A DNA stretch of 48,334 nucleotides from Priapulus caudatus (GCF_000485595.1 NW_014577247.1:66669-115002), one strand, 5' to 3'. Positions 10,801 through 21,900 are shown, numbered from the stretch's first letter. Notes: generated by a model not told the origin, from the sequence alone. A program made the numbers and translations.

Positions 10801-13800
10801 CGATCGGGTCGCTCGAGAACATTCAGGAGGATCTGGACAGAAGGCGGGGAGACGGAGGAGGAGGAGGAGGAAGAGGGAAGCCGCAACGTGCGCACTCGAT
10901 CGACAACTTACTTGCGGCGGAGAACGAACACTGCAGCCGCCTGTCCCTGCCGCCAGGTGGCGCTTCTCACACTAGAGGGCAGCACGGTGGTGGTGAAATC
11001 ATCTCCAGAAGATTAACGATGAGACTGCAGCCACACTGCACACTAAAACTAACCTAGTACACGGTCTTAACCTCTAACCAAAATTAACTAGGTATAGTGC
11101 TTCTGATTTCAGGTGTGCGACACACTCAAAACCATGCAGTGTGTTGTTAAGACCAACTAACAACCACACACAATATACTATCATATGGTGTTGTAAAACA
11201 TCCTGCGCTTTTATTGCAGGGGAGTCGCATGTGGTGGTGGTGGTGCTTCTGGTTTTATGGTCTGCCTTTCTTCCTGCTTTACCTAGCAAACCATTAATAA
11301 ATTAATTATTATTGGAATTCTACACTGGAATTGGAAATGAAAACAAAATCAATCATCGCAATCTGTTTTATACCATTATACGGTTTTATTGGCCGCTAGC
11401 ATTGCGAATCAACGAATGATGTCAAGTGGCTTTCTCATAAGTACGTGTGCGAGTGACGCCTTATCGGACACCGTTTTGCAGATGAGGAGTTTAAGGTCAC
11501 TGCCGACGGCGTCAAGGTCGCATCGCCGTTCATGCTCAGTCACCTGACGAGCGACGACGCACTGTCGCTGGCATCGACCGACTTACGCCGTCGCAACCAG
11601 TCTCACGATTTGCTCAACGTGACAGCGACGCCCCCTAGCAGGCACGAGGCACCGGACAACATTTCGCTGACTTCGTCGAGTCGTTGCGCTTCCCAAGACT
11701 CGCTGTCTAGTTTACTGACACCGGGGGAGAGGTAGGCTCTCTCTCTCTCTCTATCGTTCCCACCTCTCACTCTCTCCCCCTGTATCTCTTTCACTTTCTC
11801 TCTCTTTTTCAGTGGAAACAGCATTCACTAGCCACGATGTGCTAGCTAGTGTATAGCTAGATCTTGTTTGTGTGTGGTAGTTGAATGCATATGTATGTGT
11901 TGCTTACCACTAAGTGTTGCTTATATGATACACAAATGGATTTCGTGATATTTAGCTCGCCTTGACATCATCAAGATGAGCCATTGCCATGGGGTGTTGT
12001 CTGTCGTACGTCTGTCCGTCCGTCTGTCCGTCCGTCAACATTTGGCTACGGTCAACGATAACTCAAGAACTGTTTGACCCACATGTTTCAAATTGGATAT
12101 AGTTGTTACTCCTATGGGAGAGGTTTCAACGTCCTATTTTGGAGCACGCCCGCCGACCTACTTTCGAGCCACGTCCACTTTTTGGCAAAAATGGAAATGG
12201 CCAAGTCAGTTCAGGTTCAATGGATTTTGCTCATTTTTGGTATGTGAATGAATAAGGACTGGCCCCAAAACATATCACACGGGTTTTGATATTTTTTTTA
12301 ATTATGCAAATTAGGTAGATTTTGGCAATTTCACAATGCATTTCAGTGTCTGCCTACGGTCAACGATAACTCAAGAACTATTTGACCCACATGTTTAAAA
12401 TTACATATAGTTGTTACTCCTATGGGAGAGGTTTGAACGTCCTATTTTGGAGCACGCCAGCCGACCTACTTTCGAGCCACGTCCACTTTTTGGCAAAAAT
12501 GAAAATGGCCATAAGTCAATTATATGCCTGTGGCAGTTAATGAAAGCGGGCTATAGTACTAGAGCTAGAGGTTGGAATACTCAGTCAATCTAGCGTGCAA
12601 CTAAATTTGGCTGAAGTGGGAAGTTTCACAGTGTTATTGAATATCTTATATGCTTGATCAATTTTCAGTCGCGAGTTCATCGCTCTTACTTTTTTAAATT
12701 ATTTATAGCCTTTTTATTTGCTCATTCAAATAATATTGTTTATGTTAAAATATTTTGTAACCCATTCGCAGAGGGAAGTAATAATGGGTTGCATAGCTCT
12801 TGCTTTGATCCAAGGGAGGTCTTACTGCAGTAATATTGCAGTAAAGGACAGTATCAAGGTCTCTCCAACTCAATGTAGGATCAATAACGCAACACTTATT
12901 TGGCGCTTTCTTTTTTGTTTTATTTTGCTCGTCTTCAGTTCGAAGCAGGAGGGGAGGAGAAGGAAGAGGCACGCGCCTCCGGTTCCCATTGAAACTGCGG
13001 TGGTTGTTCCAATGGAGACGGTAACAGAACCCAACTCGGTATGTCGGGTAGCTGCGTCCGTGTCCAGGCGTCCACATTCATTTCTCCCGAAAGCATGTTT
13101 GCGACCAGAAAATCTCGAAAAAAATTAACTGAAAGATGAGAAACTGGTTTCTTCTGTGTCCCTGTAATGTGAATGTAAATATAACGTGTCCAACGCTCTC
13201 TAAATAAATGCTGTTCATAAATTTGGATGACGAGCGACATTGATTGCGGGTACACGGAGGCATTTAGGTTTTTGGATGAAGCGAATGTGGGCGCCTGCAG
13301 CGACCGTGCGCGCACACACACACATGTCCGTGTCACGTTCACAGTGTATTTGCTGTTGTTTTCCACAGCCTGAGTACGCGAGTCAGAAGTCCAGTAGGTA
13401 GCAGGAAGAAGCCTGCTCCACCGGTTCCCCAGAGGCCGCCAGTGTTGTTAGAGAAAATAGAAAAGGCGAGGGTAAGGTCTCCATAGAGAGATTGTGCCTC
13501 TGCATGACAGCATCCATCCAGTCTGATACCTCTAACGTCACTTAGAGCTGTTTGCTTGCTATTACCGTCCAATCTGCGTGTAGTCTACGTGTTCTGCATG
13601 GGTAGTAGTGATTGGTTGGTATGATGGGGAAAAACGAATAGCTAAATGCTTAGTGGTTTTACTAACCCCACAACAGGATAGGCATTAGATGAGGGAAGGA
13701 CTCCGATCGTGAGGTGAAGAGCATGGGAGGACATAAAGATGGCATTTTATGGTCAATATGCTGTTGTATCTATCTATGAGGTGTGGACTGCATTCTATTT

Positions 13801-14914
13801 ATTTGCTTATTGTTGGTGTGCTGCATGCATGCTTCTCACTAAAAGTGCGTGATAGTAGAGTATGCAGCAAAACCTGTGTAGAACAACCACTGAAGGAAAA
13901 CGCAAAAATTGTTCTTTATAGACAGGTGCTTTCAGTGTATAACCGCCATTAATGAGAAACGCCCAAAATGTCCTTTATAGACAGGTGTCCGTTCTATAGA
14001 GGTGACTACTAACATAGGTTTGACTGTACGCGTATTTCCCTCGCAGGGTTTCAGCGATTCCGCTACTATCCTGCACCTCTGATTGCGCCAGTCTTGCTAA
14101 CTAACCGGACGTCGATTCCCTCCCGCAGTTCGTCGACAGAGAGAACAAGACGAACGGCGAGTGCGTCCGGCCCAGCAGCATCGAGGCAGAGAAGAGTCCA
14201 ATCCTCGCTAAGGAGAGGCCCGTGCCGCCTCAGCGCTCCAGCTCCTACACGCCGCCGACGAACAGTAACCGCCGCCCCTCGGGACCGCCCCCGGGGAAGC
14301 CTCCTCCGCCGACTGCCGCCGCCAGACTGCACAAGCCCGACGTCATCCCCGGCAACGACGCCGCTGTCAGAGGTCAGAGGTTGCCGGCGGAGAAGGTTCC
14401 GCCGCCCGTGCCGACCAAGCCGGCGCTCGATCGGCGGGCGTTTACACCCGCGAGGTCGCCCTCTGTCGAGGTCGCGCCGAAGAAGCACTCGGTGACCTCT
14501 GACCCGATCCTGAGCCCGAGCGCGGACACGCGAAAGGTCGAGTCGAACGCGATCCCGACGAGACGTTCCGGAAAAAAGTTCACCGACCATCGGCGGAACG
14601 ACGACGACGAGGAAGTTCCGGTGAACAACGGCGGGAAGCCGACGGAACACATCTACGCCGTTCTTGATGCAAACACGAGCGTCCGCGTGCCGAGTCCGGG
14701 CGGAGTCGACGCAGATGCGACGTCGAACGGCAAGGACTGCGTGCCGAGCGTGCCGCCGGTGTTCGAGCCCCCTGGTGGCAGGCTTGCGAATCTTCAGGAG
14801 TCCGCGTCCGACCGGCCGGCCTTATCTCCGCCCCCTGTCCCCGTGCAGGGGAATGATAATCCCAGACCAGTGACGAGGGAGGACGAAGATGACGAACACT
14901 CCACGTGGTTTTAG
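1834..14914 (+). CDS. ARHGAP17/ARHGAP44-like: RICH/nadrin-type BAR-RhoGAP protein (5' partial, 16 exons)
   Basis: Rho-family GTPase-activating protein with an N-terminal membrane-binding BAR domain; relatives act on Rac/Cdc42 at junctions and in endocytic or synaptic traffic. Exons I read: 1834-1978, 3584-3793, 4866-4942, 5213-5336, 5814-5882, 6276-6357, 6838-6965, 7326-7513, 7890-7970, 8757-8873, 9166-9245, 10303-10956, 11482-11731, 12939-13038, 13369-13471, 14129-14914. Splice sites are GT-AG and phases agree everywhere except into the 13369 exon. Diagnostic peptides are EVLSKDLASVEKR (BAR), GLFRVAG with the arginine finger, LRALPEPLMTFDLYDDWM, NKMTPTNVAIVFGPNL and HADWFFPG. The product is about 1060 aa, longer than human ARHGAP17 or ARHGAP44 because of the tail. 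The first exon (start codon) is off the left edge. Exons are GC-rich in an AT-rich setting. I am sure of the family; paralogue naming is arbitrary because invertebrates usually carry one member. Confidence 0.95.
2086..2488. mobile_element. PIF/Harbinger-like MITE with TTA target duplication
   Basis: A 403-bp element in intron 1. Its ends are ~45-bp inverted repeats: the left end starts agcccggcgcacacg, the right end reads the same inverted as agcctggcgcacacg, and both continue into gtaattttactcaagtaaaa. It is flanked by TTA at 2083-2085 and 2489-2491, the TWA-type duplication typical of PIF/Harbinger elements. The interior repeats the motif cacacGTGAGTAAAATGAC several times in both orientations. 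No transposase is present. Confidence 0.85.
3021..3402. mobile_element. Foldback element (long hairpin)
   Basis: Two arms of about 170 bp are inverted copies of each other, starting taataggcaagatatagatg at 3021 and ending with its complement at 3402. The ~90-bp loop is GC-rich, with repeated agatattcaatatt motifs. The arm sequence recurs in part at 14916-14963, after the gene's stop codon, so this is a dispersed family. No open frame of note. Confidence 0.85.
3403..3545. repeat. Tandem repeats related to the foldback loop
   Basis: The motif agatattcaatatt followed by ccgaatgtcgc or a variant, then attctctcgc and a GC-rich segment, occurs twice here (from about 3407 and 3477). It is the same motif as in the loop of the hairpin just upstream (about 3180 and 3238). 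The array runs to within 40 bases of the acceptor of the second exon. Confidence 0.75.
3801..4440. repeat. G-rich polypurine minisatellite-like tract
   Basis: Starting just downstream of the donor at 3794, about 640 bases are almost entirely G and A with some T on the plus strand. They are built from degenerate units such as ggaggtgataatggggaggg and gagcacgtgggagaggtga. Many runs of three or more G make G-quadruplex or R-loop formation likely. Long open frames on the minus strand are Pro/Ser/Thr low-complexity artefacts. Confidence 0.85.
4441..4865 (+). other. Rest of BAR-RhoGAP intron 2
   Basis: Unremarkable AT-richer intron sequence between the G-rich tract and the acceptor ending at 4865. 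No repeat or gene seen. Confidence 0.6.
6684..6868 (+). repeat. Tandem triplication of acceptor plus exon start
   Basis: Three consecutive ~61-62 bp units, beginning near 6684, 6745 and 6807, each contain a pyrimidine tract, ctctttag or ctctctag, then atctattcaggctgaagccc. The last unit runs into the real exon at 6838-6965. The first two copies, read in the exon frame, meet TAG at the next copy's acceptor, so only the third acceptor gives an open product. The unit is evidently a duplicated segment of the exon's own start and its acceptor. Confidence 0.85.
6838..9245 (+). other. RhoGAP-domain exons (5 exons)
   Basis: Exons 6838-6965, 7326-7513, 7890-7970, 8757-8873 and 9166-9245. The domain opens with LKPVYGVALDDHL and continues EEEGLFRVAGSKTKIKKL, where the Arg of GLFR is the catalytic arginine finger. 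It then has ITGALKQYLRALPEPLM, the helix LDSKLQALWIVCSKLP, and NKMTPTNVAIVFGPNLIYPKG with the conserved Asn. It ends in IIETLVQHADWFFPG. All family landmarks are present, so the domain should be catalytically competent. All five donors are good matches to consensus. Confidence 0.95.
7971..8756 (+). other. Intron with CAG-type repeat
   Basis: Non-coding. Contains an imperfect CAG/CCAG/CAGCGAG repeat at about 8402-8466 and a palindromic aacccatacatg/catgggta stretch just after it. The open frame across the repeat (8369-8623) has no splice-phase support and is not called. Confidence 0.6.
9890..10090 (+). mobile_element. Putative tRNA-derived SINE
   Basis: In the intron before the large tail exon there is an A-box-like tggccgagtag at 9909-9919 and a B-box-like ggttcaaatttc at 9968-9979, about 50 bases apart. 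That is the layout of a Leu/Ser-type tRNA with a long variable arm. The ends do not form a clean acceptor stem, so it is not a functional tRNA gene. A ~100-base unrelated tail follows. A diverged SINE head is the best reading. Confidence 0.5.
11738..11815. repeat. TC-rich simple repeat
   Basis: Imperfect (TC)n tract directly after the donor at 11732. Confidence 0.8.
12046..12510 (+). repeat. Direct repeat pair, ~157 bp, 308-bp period
   Basis: Copies at about 12046-12203 and 12354-12510 both begin ctacggtcaacgataactca and end in ttttggcaaaaatgraaatgg, with only a few differences. The interval between them is AT-rich. They lie in the intron before the 12939 exon and follow a short gtcc repeat at about 12001-12040. 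Probably part of a longer unidentified interspersed repeat. Confidence 0.85.
12524..12567. mobile_element. Solo end of the TAGCTCTAGTACTATAG element family
   Basis: Contains ggcagttaatgaaagcggg followed by ctatagtactagagcta. This is the terminal repeat of the elements at 23054-23704 and 23760-24378. No partner end is visible nearby, so it is a fragment. Confidence 0.7.
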
Positions 14915-14915
14915 G

Positions 14916-14963
14916 GTCCACGACTCATAATGTTCATAATATCTGCCCGGTTCATCATAGCTA
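14916..14963 (+). repeat. Fragment of the foldback arm in the 3' UTR
   Basis: Immediately after the stop codon, gtccacgactcataatgttcataatatctgcccggttca resembles the hairpin arm at about 3049-3089. The gene's 3' UTR has therefore captured part of that repeat family. Confidence 0.7.
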
Positions 14964-15027
14964 CCATGCATATGTGTGTATGTGCTCGGACACACGTGTA
15001 TATATACGTGTGTATATATATATATAT

Positions 15028-15033
15028 AATAAA
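15028..15033 (+). terminator. Candidate polyadenylation signal of the BAR-RhoGAP gene
   Basis: AATAAA 114 bases past the stop codon at 14912-14914, just after a (TA)n tract. It is the first such hexamer downstream. Placement is by motif only. Confidence 0.45.
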
Positions 15034-15946
15034 ACGGTGGCATAACAAGCAGATAGTGACGACTACTAGTAAGTTTATCATGTTATCGTGACTTATCAGT
15101 AACAAGTGCATATAATGTTCAACCGCAATCTCCTTTTAACAAATTTGCCTTAACCTGTTCGATTTTTGTCTACCACCTTGGGTTGTTTCTTGAACAACGT
15201 TCACGCGCACCATTAGCCTAATATCCTTACTTTTATCCTAATAACTTCCTATATAAGGCCTACAGTGACCGCTGAACGATGATGAAGGAATCCAGCATTG
15301 ACACAGTCATGCGCAACATCTTACGATAATTAATCGAATCATTTATATAATTAATAATAGTATGTAAAGGAACCGTGCAGGTGAGAGCCATTTTCTGTGG
15401 TTCATGGATTATTGAGCATTATTTAGCATTCCATCGTCGCTAGATTTGTTTGGTGCTGCTGTTTAGTAATCGCTAGTCATTTGATGTGCAAATTCCAAAG
15501 CAGAGGCAAAGTTGTACTATGTATGCCAAGTCACCCAGTCGGTCGTGCACGTGCACGCAATTATGGAAGGCTTTATTATGTCACGTAGAGTATAATTAAA
15601 AATCAAACGTTGTAAACGAACGAATATTTTCACGTTAGTTGCACAAATATTCACCCGTGTGTAAATCTACAATCTAGAAGCTATGCATTATCCCATCTTG
15701 CCTTATGACGTTGTGTAGGTGTGCTACATGCAAAGTGCCATAAAAATCGTGGCCAAATATATATGGCGTTAGCAGTTTAGTTTATATTTAATATTAGCAT
15801 ACTGAAGAGGTGTTAGATAAGGTATGCTTATAGAATGTGGCAGATACTCATTCATACCATGGACATATCTATAGGTGCACACACGCACGCAGGCGCACAC
15901 ACGCACCCACACACGCACACAACATGCACAAGTGGTTAGACGCGCG

Positions 15947-15986
<40 letters not shown>

Positions 15987-17005
15987 TTTATACGTATACG
16001 TGTAATATATATGTACAAGTCTGTAGGTGATGCTTTCCTAAATATGCTAACTGCTTGTGATATTAGCTTTTGTCATTATCCATCCAACTAATGGGACATA
16101 TCACATGTAAGATGGAATGGGCTGTTTATAAACGCTATCATCTCCTCAACTCTACATGTTCATCGTGAAGGAATGAACGTTTATACAATGTTGGGACGTG
16201 ACATGATGAATTGTTACCTTCATTCAAATTCTAGGAATTATATGACATATTAAAGCTGTACCTTATAATGAGTCGACAATTATTTTTATTTTAGCCATAT
16301 ATCAATGGTAGACATGTTGGAACCAGGTTTACTTTGTAGTTCAACATGTGTTCACATTTGAAATTTATGTATACAGCTTTTGTTTAATGTTACTAGTTTT
16401 TAATTGTCTATAAGTGAACACTGGCAACAAGGCAAAATGCATTTGTTATATAGACTGACCAATATTTGTTCAACTATTTGTTTGTACCCATTGTAAGGGC
16501 ATTATATTGCTACAGGCATGACAGGACCACAGAATTTGTGTAAGGCTGTTTAAATACCATATCCCTATGTTATTATGTAATATCACAACTATATCTGTGA
16601 AAATATTTGATGGGGTTTAGGGGCACAATTAACACGTTCGAGCCGGTGGTTTTATTTTACAGGATATTGCTGACCAGGCCGTTTTATTTGGCATTGTAAA
16701 GAATTTAGTTTTGAACTATGTAATGCTCTGGAATATGTGATGAAGAATATAAAGATATGTACAGTGTGATTGTACATCATGTAAATTAATTAGTACTTGT
16801 GAATTGATTATACAACTATGTATTCCTAAACACCATGTAAAGGTAAAATATTATATTTTTAAGGACGGCTTGAAAATTAAATAAGCTTATAAATGCCCAG
16901 AACTTAAACAAAACGTAAGGTTTGTAAGAAACTGTTAAAGGAAACTGTGTTCAGTAGGTAGACTAACATTAGGCAAAACATTTCTGCACGGTATCTTATC
17001 CAGTT
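15034..17005. other. Convergent intergenic region
   Basis: AT-rich sequence between two tail-to-tail genes. It contains a CA-rich microsatellite block (about 15878-15985) but no open frame with coding character, RNA gene or recognisable transposon end. Part of it may be long 3' UTR of either neighbour. Confidence 0.6.
15878..15985. repeat. CA-rich microsatellite
   Basis: Imperfect CACACG and CACGCA units pass into an uninterrupted (CA)n run at about 15951-15982. Overlapping open frames are repeat artefacts. Confidence 0.9.
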
Positions 17006-17011
17006 TTTATT
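17006..17011 (-). terminator. Candidate polyadenylation signal of NFX1
   Basis: TTTATT on the plus strand is AATAAA on the minus strand, about 700 bases past the NFX1 stop codon. Other AT-rich hexamers exist further on, so this placement is tentative. Confidence 0.3.
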
Positions 17012-17717
17012 CATAAAAGCAACAACATTTCATATGCCCATGCAGCTCTCTAAATGTAGAGGTATTGGAAATAGTCTTCAAGATATTTCATCATAACTGA
17101 ACAATCCTCGATTTGTTGCCAAACACTGCCAATTATTATCTGAGATGCGATAGATTCATTCAGAACCAGAAAAACACACTATGCATATTGTCCTATGCAC
17201 ACATGACACGCTATTCTCGAAAATTCAATTGTATAGTGATTCTTCTTCTATAGCTACTCATTTCCACTAAAGTTGCCATGCTTCGCAATCTGCTACATCA
17301 AACTTGTCACTGCAAACTCGTTACCACGCTTGTAACGTACTCGCATCACATGCACACTCATACATCACAACATAAGCCAATACCCAGAACCGAAGTAGCG
17401 TAGTTCTTTCTACAACACTGCCACGTTAACCACTGCTTTACTACGGCCAATTACAGCAGACGTATTATCAAATAGATGCAAACACTCACGCTTGTACCTT
17501 CTAATTCAAGTGAAAAACCTATCCGGCTAAAAAAAGCTTCCAACCTAGAACGTGCAGACGACGACAAACGTAACCGCACGTTTGTTCGCTGAGTTTTAAC
17601 ACACGCTAACATTTCCGTTTGGCCTACCACCCCCCACCCGCTCCCACCTAGTCTATCATCACCACCACAACGCGTGCGCGCGTATCCCGCCCGAATCGCT
17701 CTCTGCGACGCACAATT

Positions 17718-18968
17718 CTAAGTCATGTCGAAATAGTCGGTGATCTCGCCCGACGTCGCGCCCATGATCGCCGTGCTCTGATTGGCCGCCTTCGCCGCCG
17801 CCTTCAGCTGGTCGATCTTGTCGGCGGCGGTCGCGTTGTGCGGGATCGGCATCGGGCACTTGGGGCCATGCATCTCGCGCTGCGCTAGCGCCACCAGCGA
17901 CACGGACGGCATGAAGCACTTGTCGCGCTCGGCCGTCGCAACGACGTTCTTCTTCGGCTCGACGTCGTAGCTGACCGTCGCGCAGCCGTAGTACTCCGCG
18001 AGCTCGTTCACCAGGTGGCGCTGCTCGCGGTTCATCACGGGAAACGAGAAGCTCTTCTGCTTCAGCTTCGACTTCTTCGCCTCCTGCACGAGCTCGGTGA
18101 GCTGCCGCTCGACGGCCGCCGCGATCGCGAGGTTCTTCTTCGCAAACTCGCGCAGGAACGGCGAGTAGCTCGGGTTGCCGAGCCTGTTCGTCAGCTCCGG
18201 GTTGACGATCTGCAGCGCGAGCGCCACGCGGCGATTTCGCTCGATCAGCGCGCACTCCTCGTTGCACTCGAGCACCTCGCCGCGCTGCCTCGCGCTCAGC
18301 ATGCTGTCGATACTCACCGCCTCGCCCGCCTGCATCTCGCTGACCCGCGCGCCGAGCAGCGACGCCGCCATCTTGGACGCGAGGCTGCGGCGTTTCCAGC
18401 AAGGCAGACGCTCGACGCGCGTCTTGCACACGCACCTCATCTCGACGCTCTGCCGGCACGGCGTCTTCGCGCAGGGGGCGCCGGCGTGGCAGGGCGCCGC
18501 GCACGCGTGGCCGCAGTCGTCGCGTGACTCGGCGCACGGCTGCGCGCACGGCGCGGCGTCGCCGGCGCGGCAGACGCCCGCGTGGCACGTGCGCAGGCAC
18601 GTGTGGCAGCCGCACGGCAGCGGCTTCGCGCACGGCCGCCCGCACGACACGTTCGTCACGTGGCATGCGATGTGGTGGCGCTGCTCGTGCCCGCCGTTGC
18701 ACCACTTGATGGTGAGGTGCGTGCAGGGTGGGCAGCGCGCGTCGGCGTGGCACGGGTGCATGACGGCGTGCTCGCAGTCGTGCTGTCGCGAGCATGGCCG
18801 CGCGCACTCCGGCGGCGTGGTGCCGCACGCCACAGGCGGGTAGATCACCGCCACGCCGCAGTGACACCGCAGCTCGTCGAAGCTAGCGTGCCAGCACGAC
18901 GGGCAGTTGCCACGGTGACACGACTCCTCGCAGCTGTGCAGGCCGCACGGCAGTTTCCGGTTGCACAC
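17718..18968 (-). other. NFX1 coding exon 2: last zinc fingers and R3H
   Basis: Starts VCNRKLPCGLHSCEESCHRG and covers the last NF-X1 fingers, including the hallmark WHASFDELRCHCG and IYPPVACGTTPPEC segments. A helical linker follows (ECNEECALIERNRRVA). The R3H domain contains NREQRHLVNELAEYYG and YDVEPKKNVVAT, keeping the R-xxx-H signature and the basic loop expected for single-stranded nucleic acid binding. Overlapping long plus-strand frames are shadows of high GC. Confidence 0.93.
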
Positions 18969-21900
18969 CTGCGTGGGAGAGAACACGGAACGACGATATA
19001 TAGACTATTGGCTACCTGCATTATTGATACATGCGACGATAATTGAGAGCATACTCTTCTTCAGCACTGCGCACACTCAGCAGACCACCAAAACATCCAG
19101 AATTCGATGCAAGGCATATATATATATATACATCTTGACCAGGGCTCGAATTAACCGACGGCACCGACGGCAATTGCCGTGGGTGCCCCTATCAATCGCC
19201 GTACTGCCCCTGAAAATTCAACCCGACCGACGGCAGTGACCTGCCTTGCCCTTTTCTGTAATTGCTGTCGGTGCCTCTGGCTAGACTGGTTCGCGGCCGC
19301 ACTGTTTGTCGCAGAGCGTGTACATTGTCTAGCAGAGCGTGAGGCCGGATACCAGTCTATCCTTCGGCAAAAACAATAACGTGGCTGCCCGTGGTAGAAC
19401 ACGAATATTTAAATGCTGCACGTGGACTCGGCCCGCGCGCGATTTAAAGCGCGGTAAACGACGCTCGCGCAAGAATGGCCAGCTTGTACGGTGTGTAGCT
19501 TGCTAGTTAGTGCAGTAAATTTAGAGAAATTTTAGTAGAATTCATACGATGNNNNNNNNNNNNNNNNNNNNNNNNNNNNNNNNNNNNNNNNNNNNNNNNN
19601 NNNNNNNNNNNNNNNNNNNNNNNNNNNNNNNNNNNNNNNNNNNNNNNNNNNNNNNNNNNNNGTCTAGTGAAATAAAAAGTTAATGTTGAACCCTGTTACT
19701 GTACTTCGATCCATTAGCAGAGGGGGTACAGGGGTTGGTGTTACGGTGTTAGCTTACATGGGGGCGGAAGACGATGTACATGTGGGCGGGAGACGGTCTG
19801 TACATACACGGTAAAAATTTTTATTAATTTGTTATGAGTTTTCCTTTATTTTACAAAAGTGCCTTGGTGCCCTTCTCAAATTGTGAGAGTTGCCTTGATG
19901 CCTTTTAAAATTGCCTCGATGCCCATCCATTTTAGAGAAAATTCAAGGCAATTTCTCACATGCCCCCAAAAAATTGCCTTGCCCCTCTCGTCGCTTCATT
20001 CGAGGCCTGATCTTGACAAAATATGATTTATCCCATGTCTGGTAATGCATCAATCAAGAACATACTGTTCTCATCTCCATGTACGGTGAAGCTTCAGGGG
20101 CATCCACAAATCTCATAACGTCAATAAAGACTACTACTATAATAATAATGTATACCGTAACCCTGAGTGAATTTTTTAAGTTGGTATATCGACATAGTAT
20201 ACCCGAAGGGCTGTAGCAGAGTTCCCACATAGTGGCACGAGCTGGTGTCCGTGGCCCTGCTATAATTTACGCAATTTCCTGAAAAATGTACTGGTGAGCA
20301 CAAACCTTAACTATACTACGATCGTGATACGAGTTCGCGCCTACGTGCATACCTGCTCGCATTTGTGCTGCTCGTCAGTGCAGCAGTGCTTGATGCACTT
20401 GTGCCGGCCACAGTCAAGCTTCTTCTTACATCGCTTGTTGCAGAGCAGCCGCTTCTCCCCCACGAGCACCGCCAGCTCTCGGCACGGCACCTCCTTCTCC
20501 AGCGCCCCGCAGTGGCAACGCACCGAGGTGCTCTTGTCGCATGCCGCGCACGCCCCCTCGTGGCAGGCGGCCCCGCACCGGTGGCGCTTCCCCTCGGGGC
20601 CGCACAGCAGTGGCTTCCCGCACACCTGCCCACAGGTTGCCACCGCGTCGAGGCAGCTCGTGCGTGCCGGTGCCTCGAGCTCCACTAGGGGGCGCTGCCC
20701 ACACGGACAGCGCGTCTGATTGGCCGGCGTCAGCGTGCAGTCGTCGCACGCGCCGGGGTGGCACGCGCGTTCGCATGTGTGGTTGCCGCACGCGAGGTCG
20801 CGTCCGCACGTCTGCCCGCAGGCGAAGGGTGCTGGCTCTCCCGTCGCGGCGTCGGTCGGCTGCGAGCCGCAGCGCACGTCACGTGTCGTCGCGCCGCAGT
20901 GGCACGCCTGCCGTCGCGTCTCGGCGCACGGCTCGCATGGAGGCGCGTGGCACGCGGCCACGCACGCGTGCACGACGCAGTCCAGCGTGCATCCGCACGC
21001 CTCCTCGCAGCGCACGTCCACCTGCTGGCCGCAGCGCGTCGTCTGCGTCCGCTTGCCGCAGAGGCAGGATTTCGTCACAACAGCGCCGCACGGAGGGCAG
21101 GGCCCCGGGTGACAGAGGATGCCGCACGGGTGTGGGCAGCCGCCGCCGCGCCGCTTGCTGCACGGCTCGCCGCACGTGTGCGGCGCGTCGCGGCGGTTCC
21201 ACACGGGCTCCGTCGCGCGGCCGCAGAAGCAGCGGTAGACGGACGGCACCGCCTCGCTCGTGTTCTGGCACGCGGGGCAGCGCCAGCCGCTGACTCCCGA
21301 GCTGCCGGACGCAGCCGACTGCGCCCAGCGACGCACGCACCGCAGGTGGAAGACGTGGTAGCACTCGGCGCAGCTCCAGATGGCCGCCGACTGCCACACG
21401 CGCTCGCAGCACACCATGCACTCGTACGTGCCACGCGTCAGCTGCTCGGTGAGCATCCCCATCTGGGAGGGGTCGTCGCGCGCTGCGTCGTCGCTGGTAG
21501 ACGGTGGCGCATCGGGTGACGTCTGAGTGTTGAGCCTCGCATCTTGGCTCCTGTTTCTGGGCGCTACGCCCCTCGGCGTCCAAATCTTGTTGTCGTGCGA
21601 TTCGTCACCCAGCTCCAATGCACGCAGCAACCTGCCTCGATCGCCACTACTTTTACCTGCAGGGCGAACATCTATTGATCTATCTTGGCGGAATCTCTCC
21701 TGGTTTCTTCCGACCTTCTCATACTGGTGTCTCCTTTCCTGGTAAGTCTTTTCGTGTGCATATCCCCTGTCTTGGGTGAAGCGAGTTTCCCCTTGCTTTT
21801 GTCGAGCACCTCCTCTGCTGGCTTCTCGTTGCTTCTCTGCTGAAGATGCAAATTTATTTTTCCCAACACTATTACCCCTCTCCTGAAATGATTGAAATGC

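Larger units (their letters stand above)
10303..14914 (+). other. Ser/Pro-rich tail exons with SH3 and PDZ ligands
   Basis: Exons 10303-10956, 11482-11731, 12939-13038, 13369-13471 and 14129-14914 encode a disordered C-terminal region. The 654-base exon has Ser/Arg segments with RxxS-type sites (RHRSIGS, RAHSIDN), a Lys/Ser run and a poly-Gly stretch. The later exons carry SH3-ligand-like motifs: RHAPPVP, RKKPAPPVPQRPP, KERPVPPQR, PPPGKPPPP and PPPVPTKPALDRR. The protein ends EDDEHSTWF. Ser-Thr-Trp-Phe fits a class I PDZ ligand, at the place where vertebrate ARHGAP17/44 end in STAL. The phase into 13369 is unresolved (see findings). Confidence 0.85.

Noticed and set aside
17659-18867. Long open frames on both strands overlapping NFX1 (for example 402 aa on the minus strand and 222 aa on the plus strand)
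   Set aside because: They are Arg/Ala-rich shadows produced by high GC; only one frame carries the NF-X1 and R3H motifs.
20541-21519. Plus-strand open frames of about 250 aa across NFX1 coding exon 1
   Set aside because: Same GC shadow effect; composition is Arg/Ala/Ser with no domain, and the opposite strand is clearly coding.
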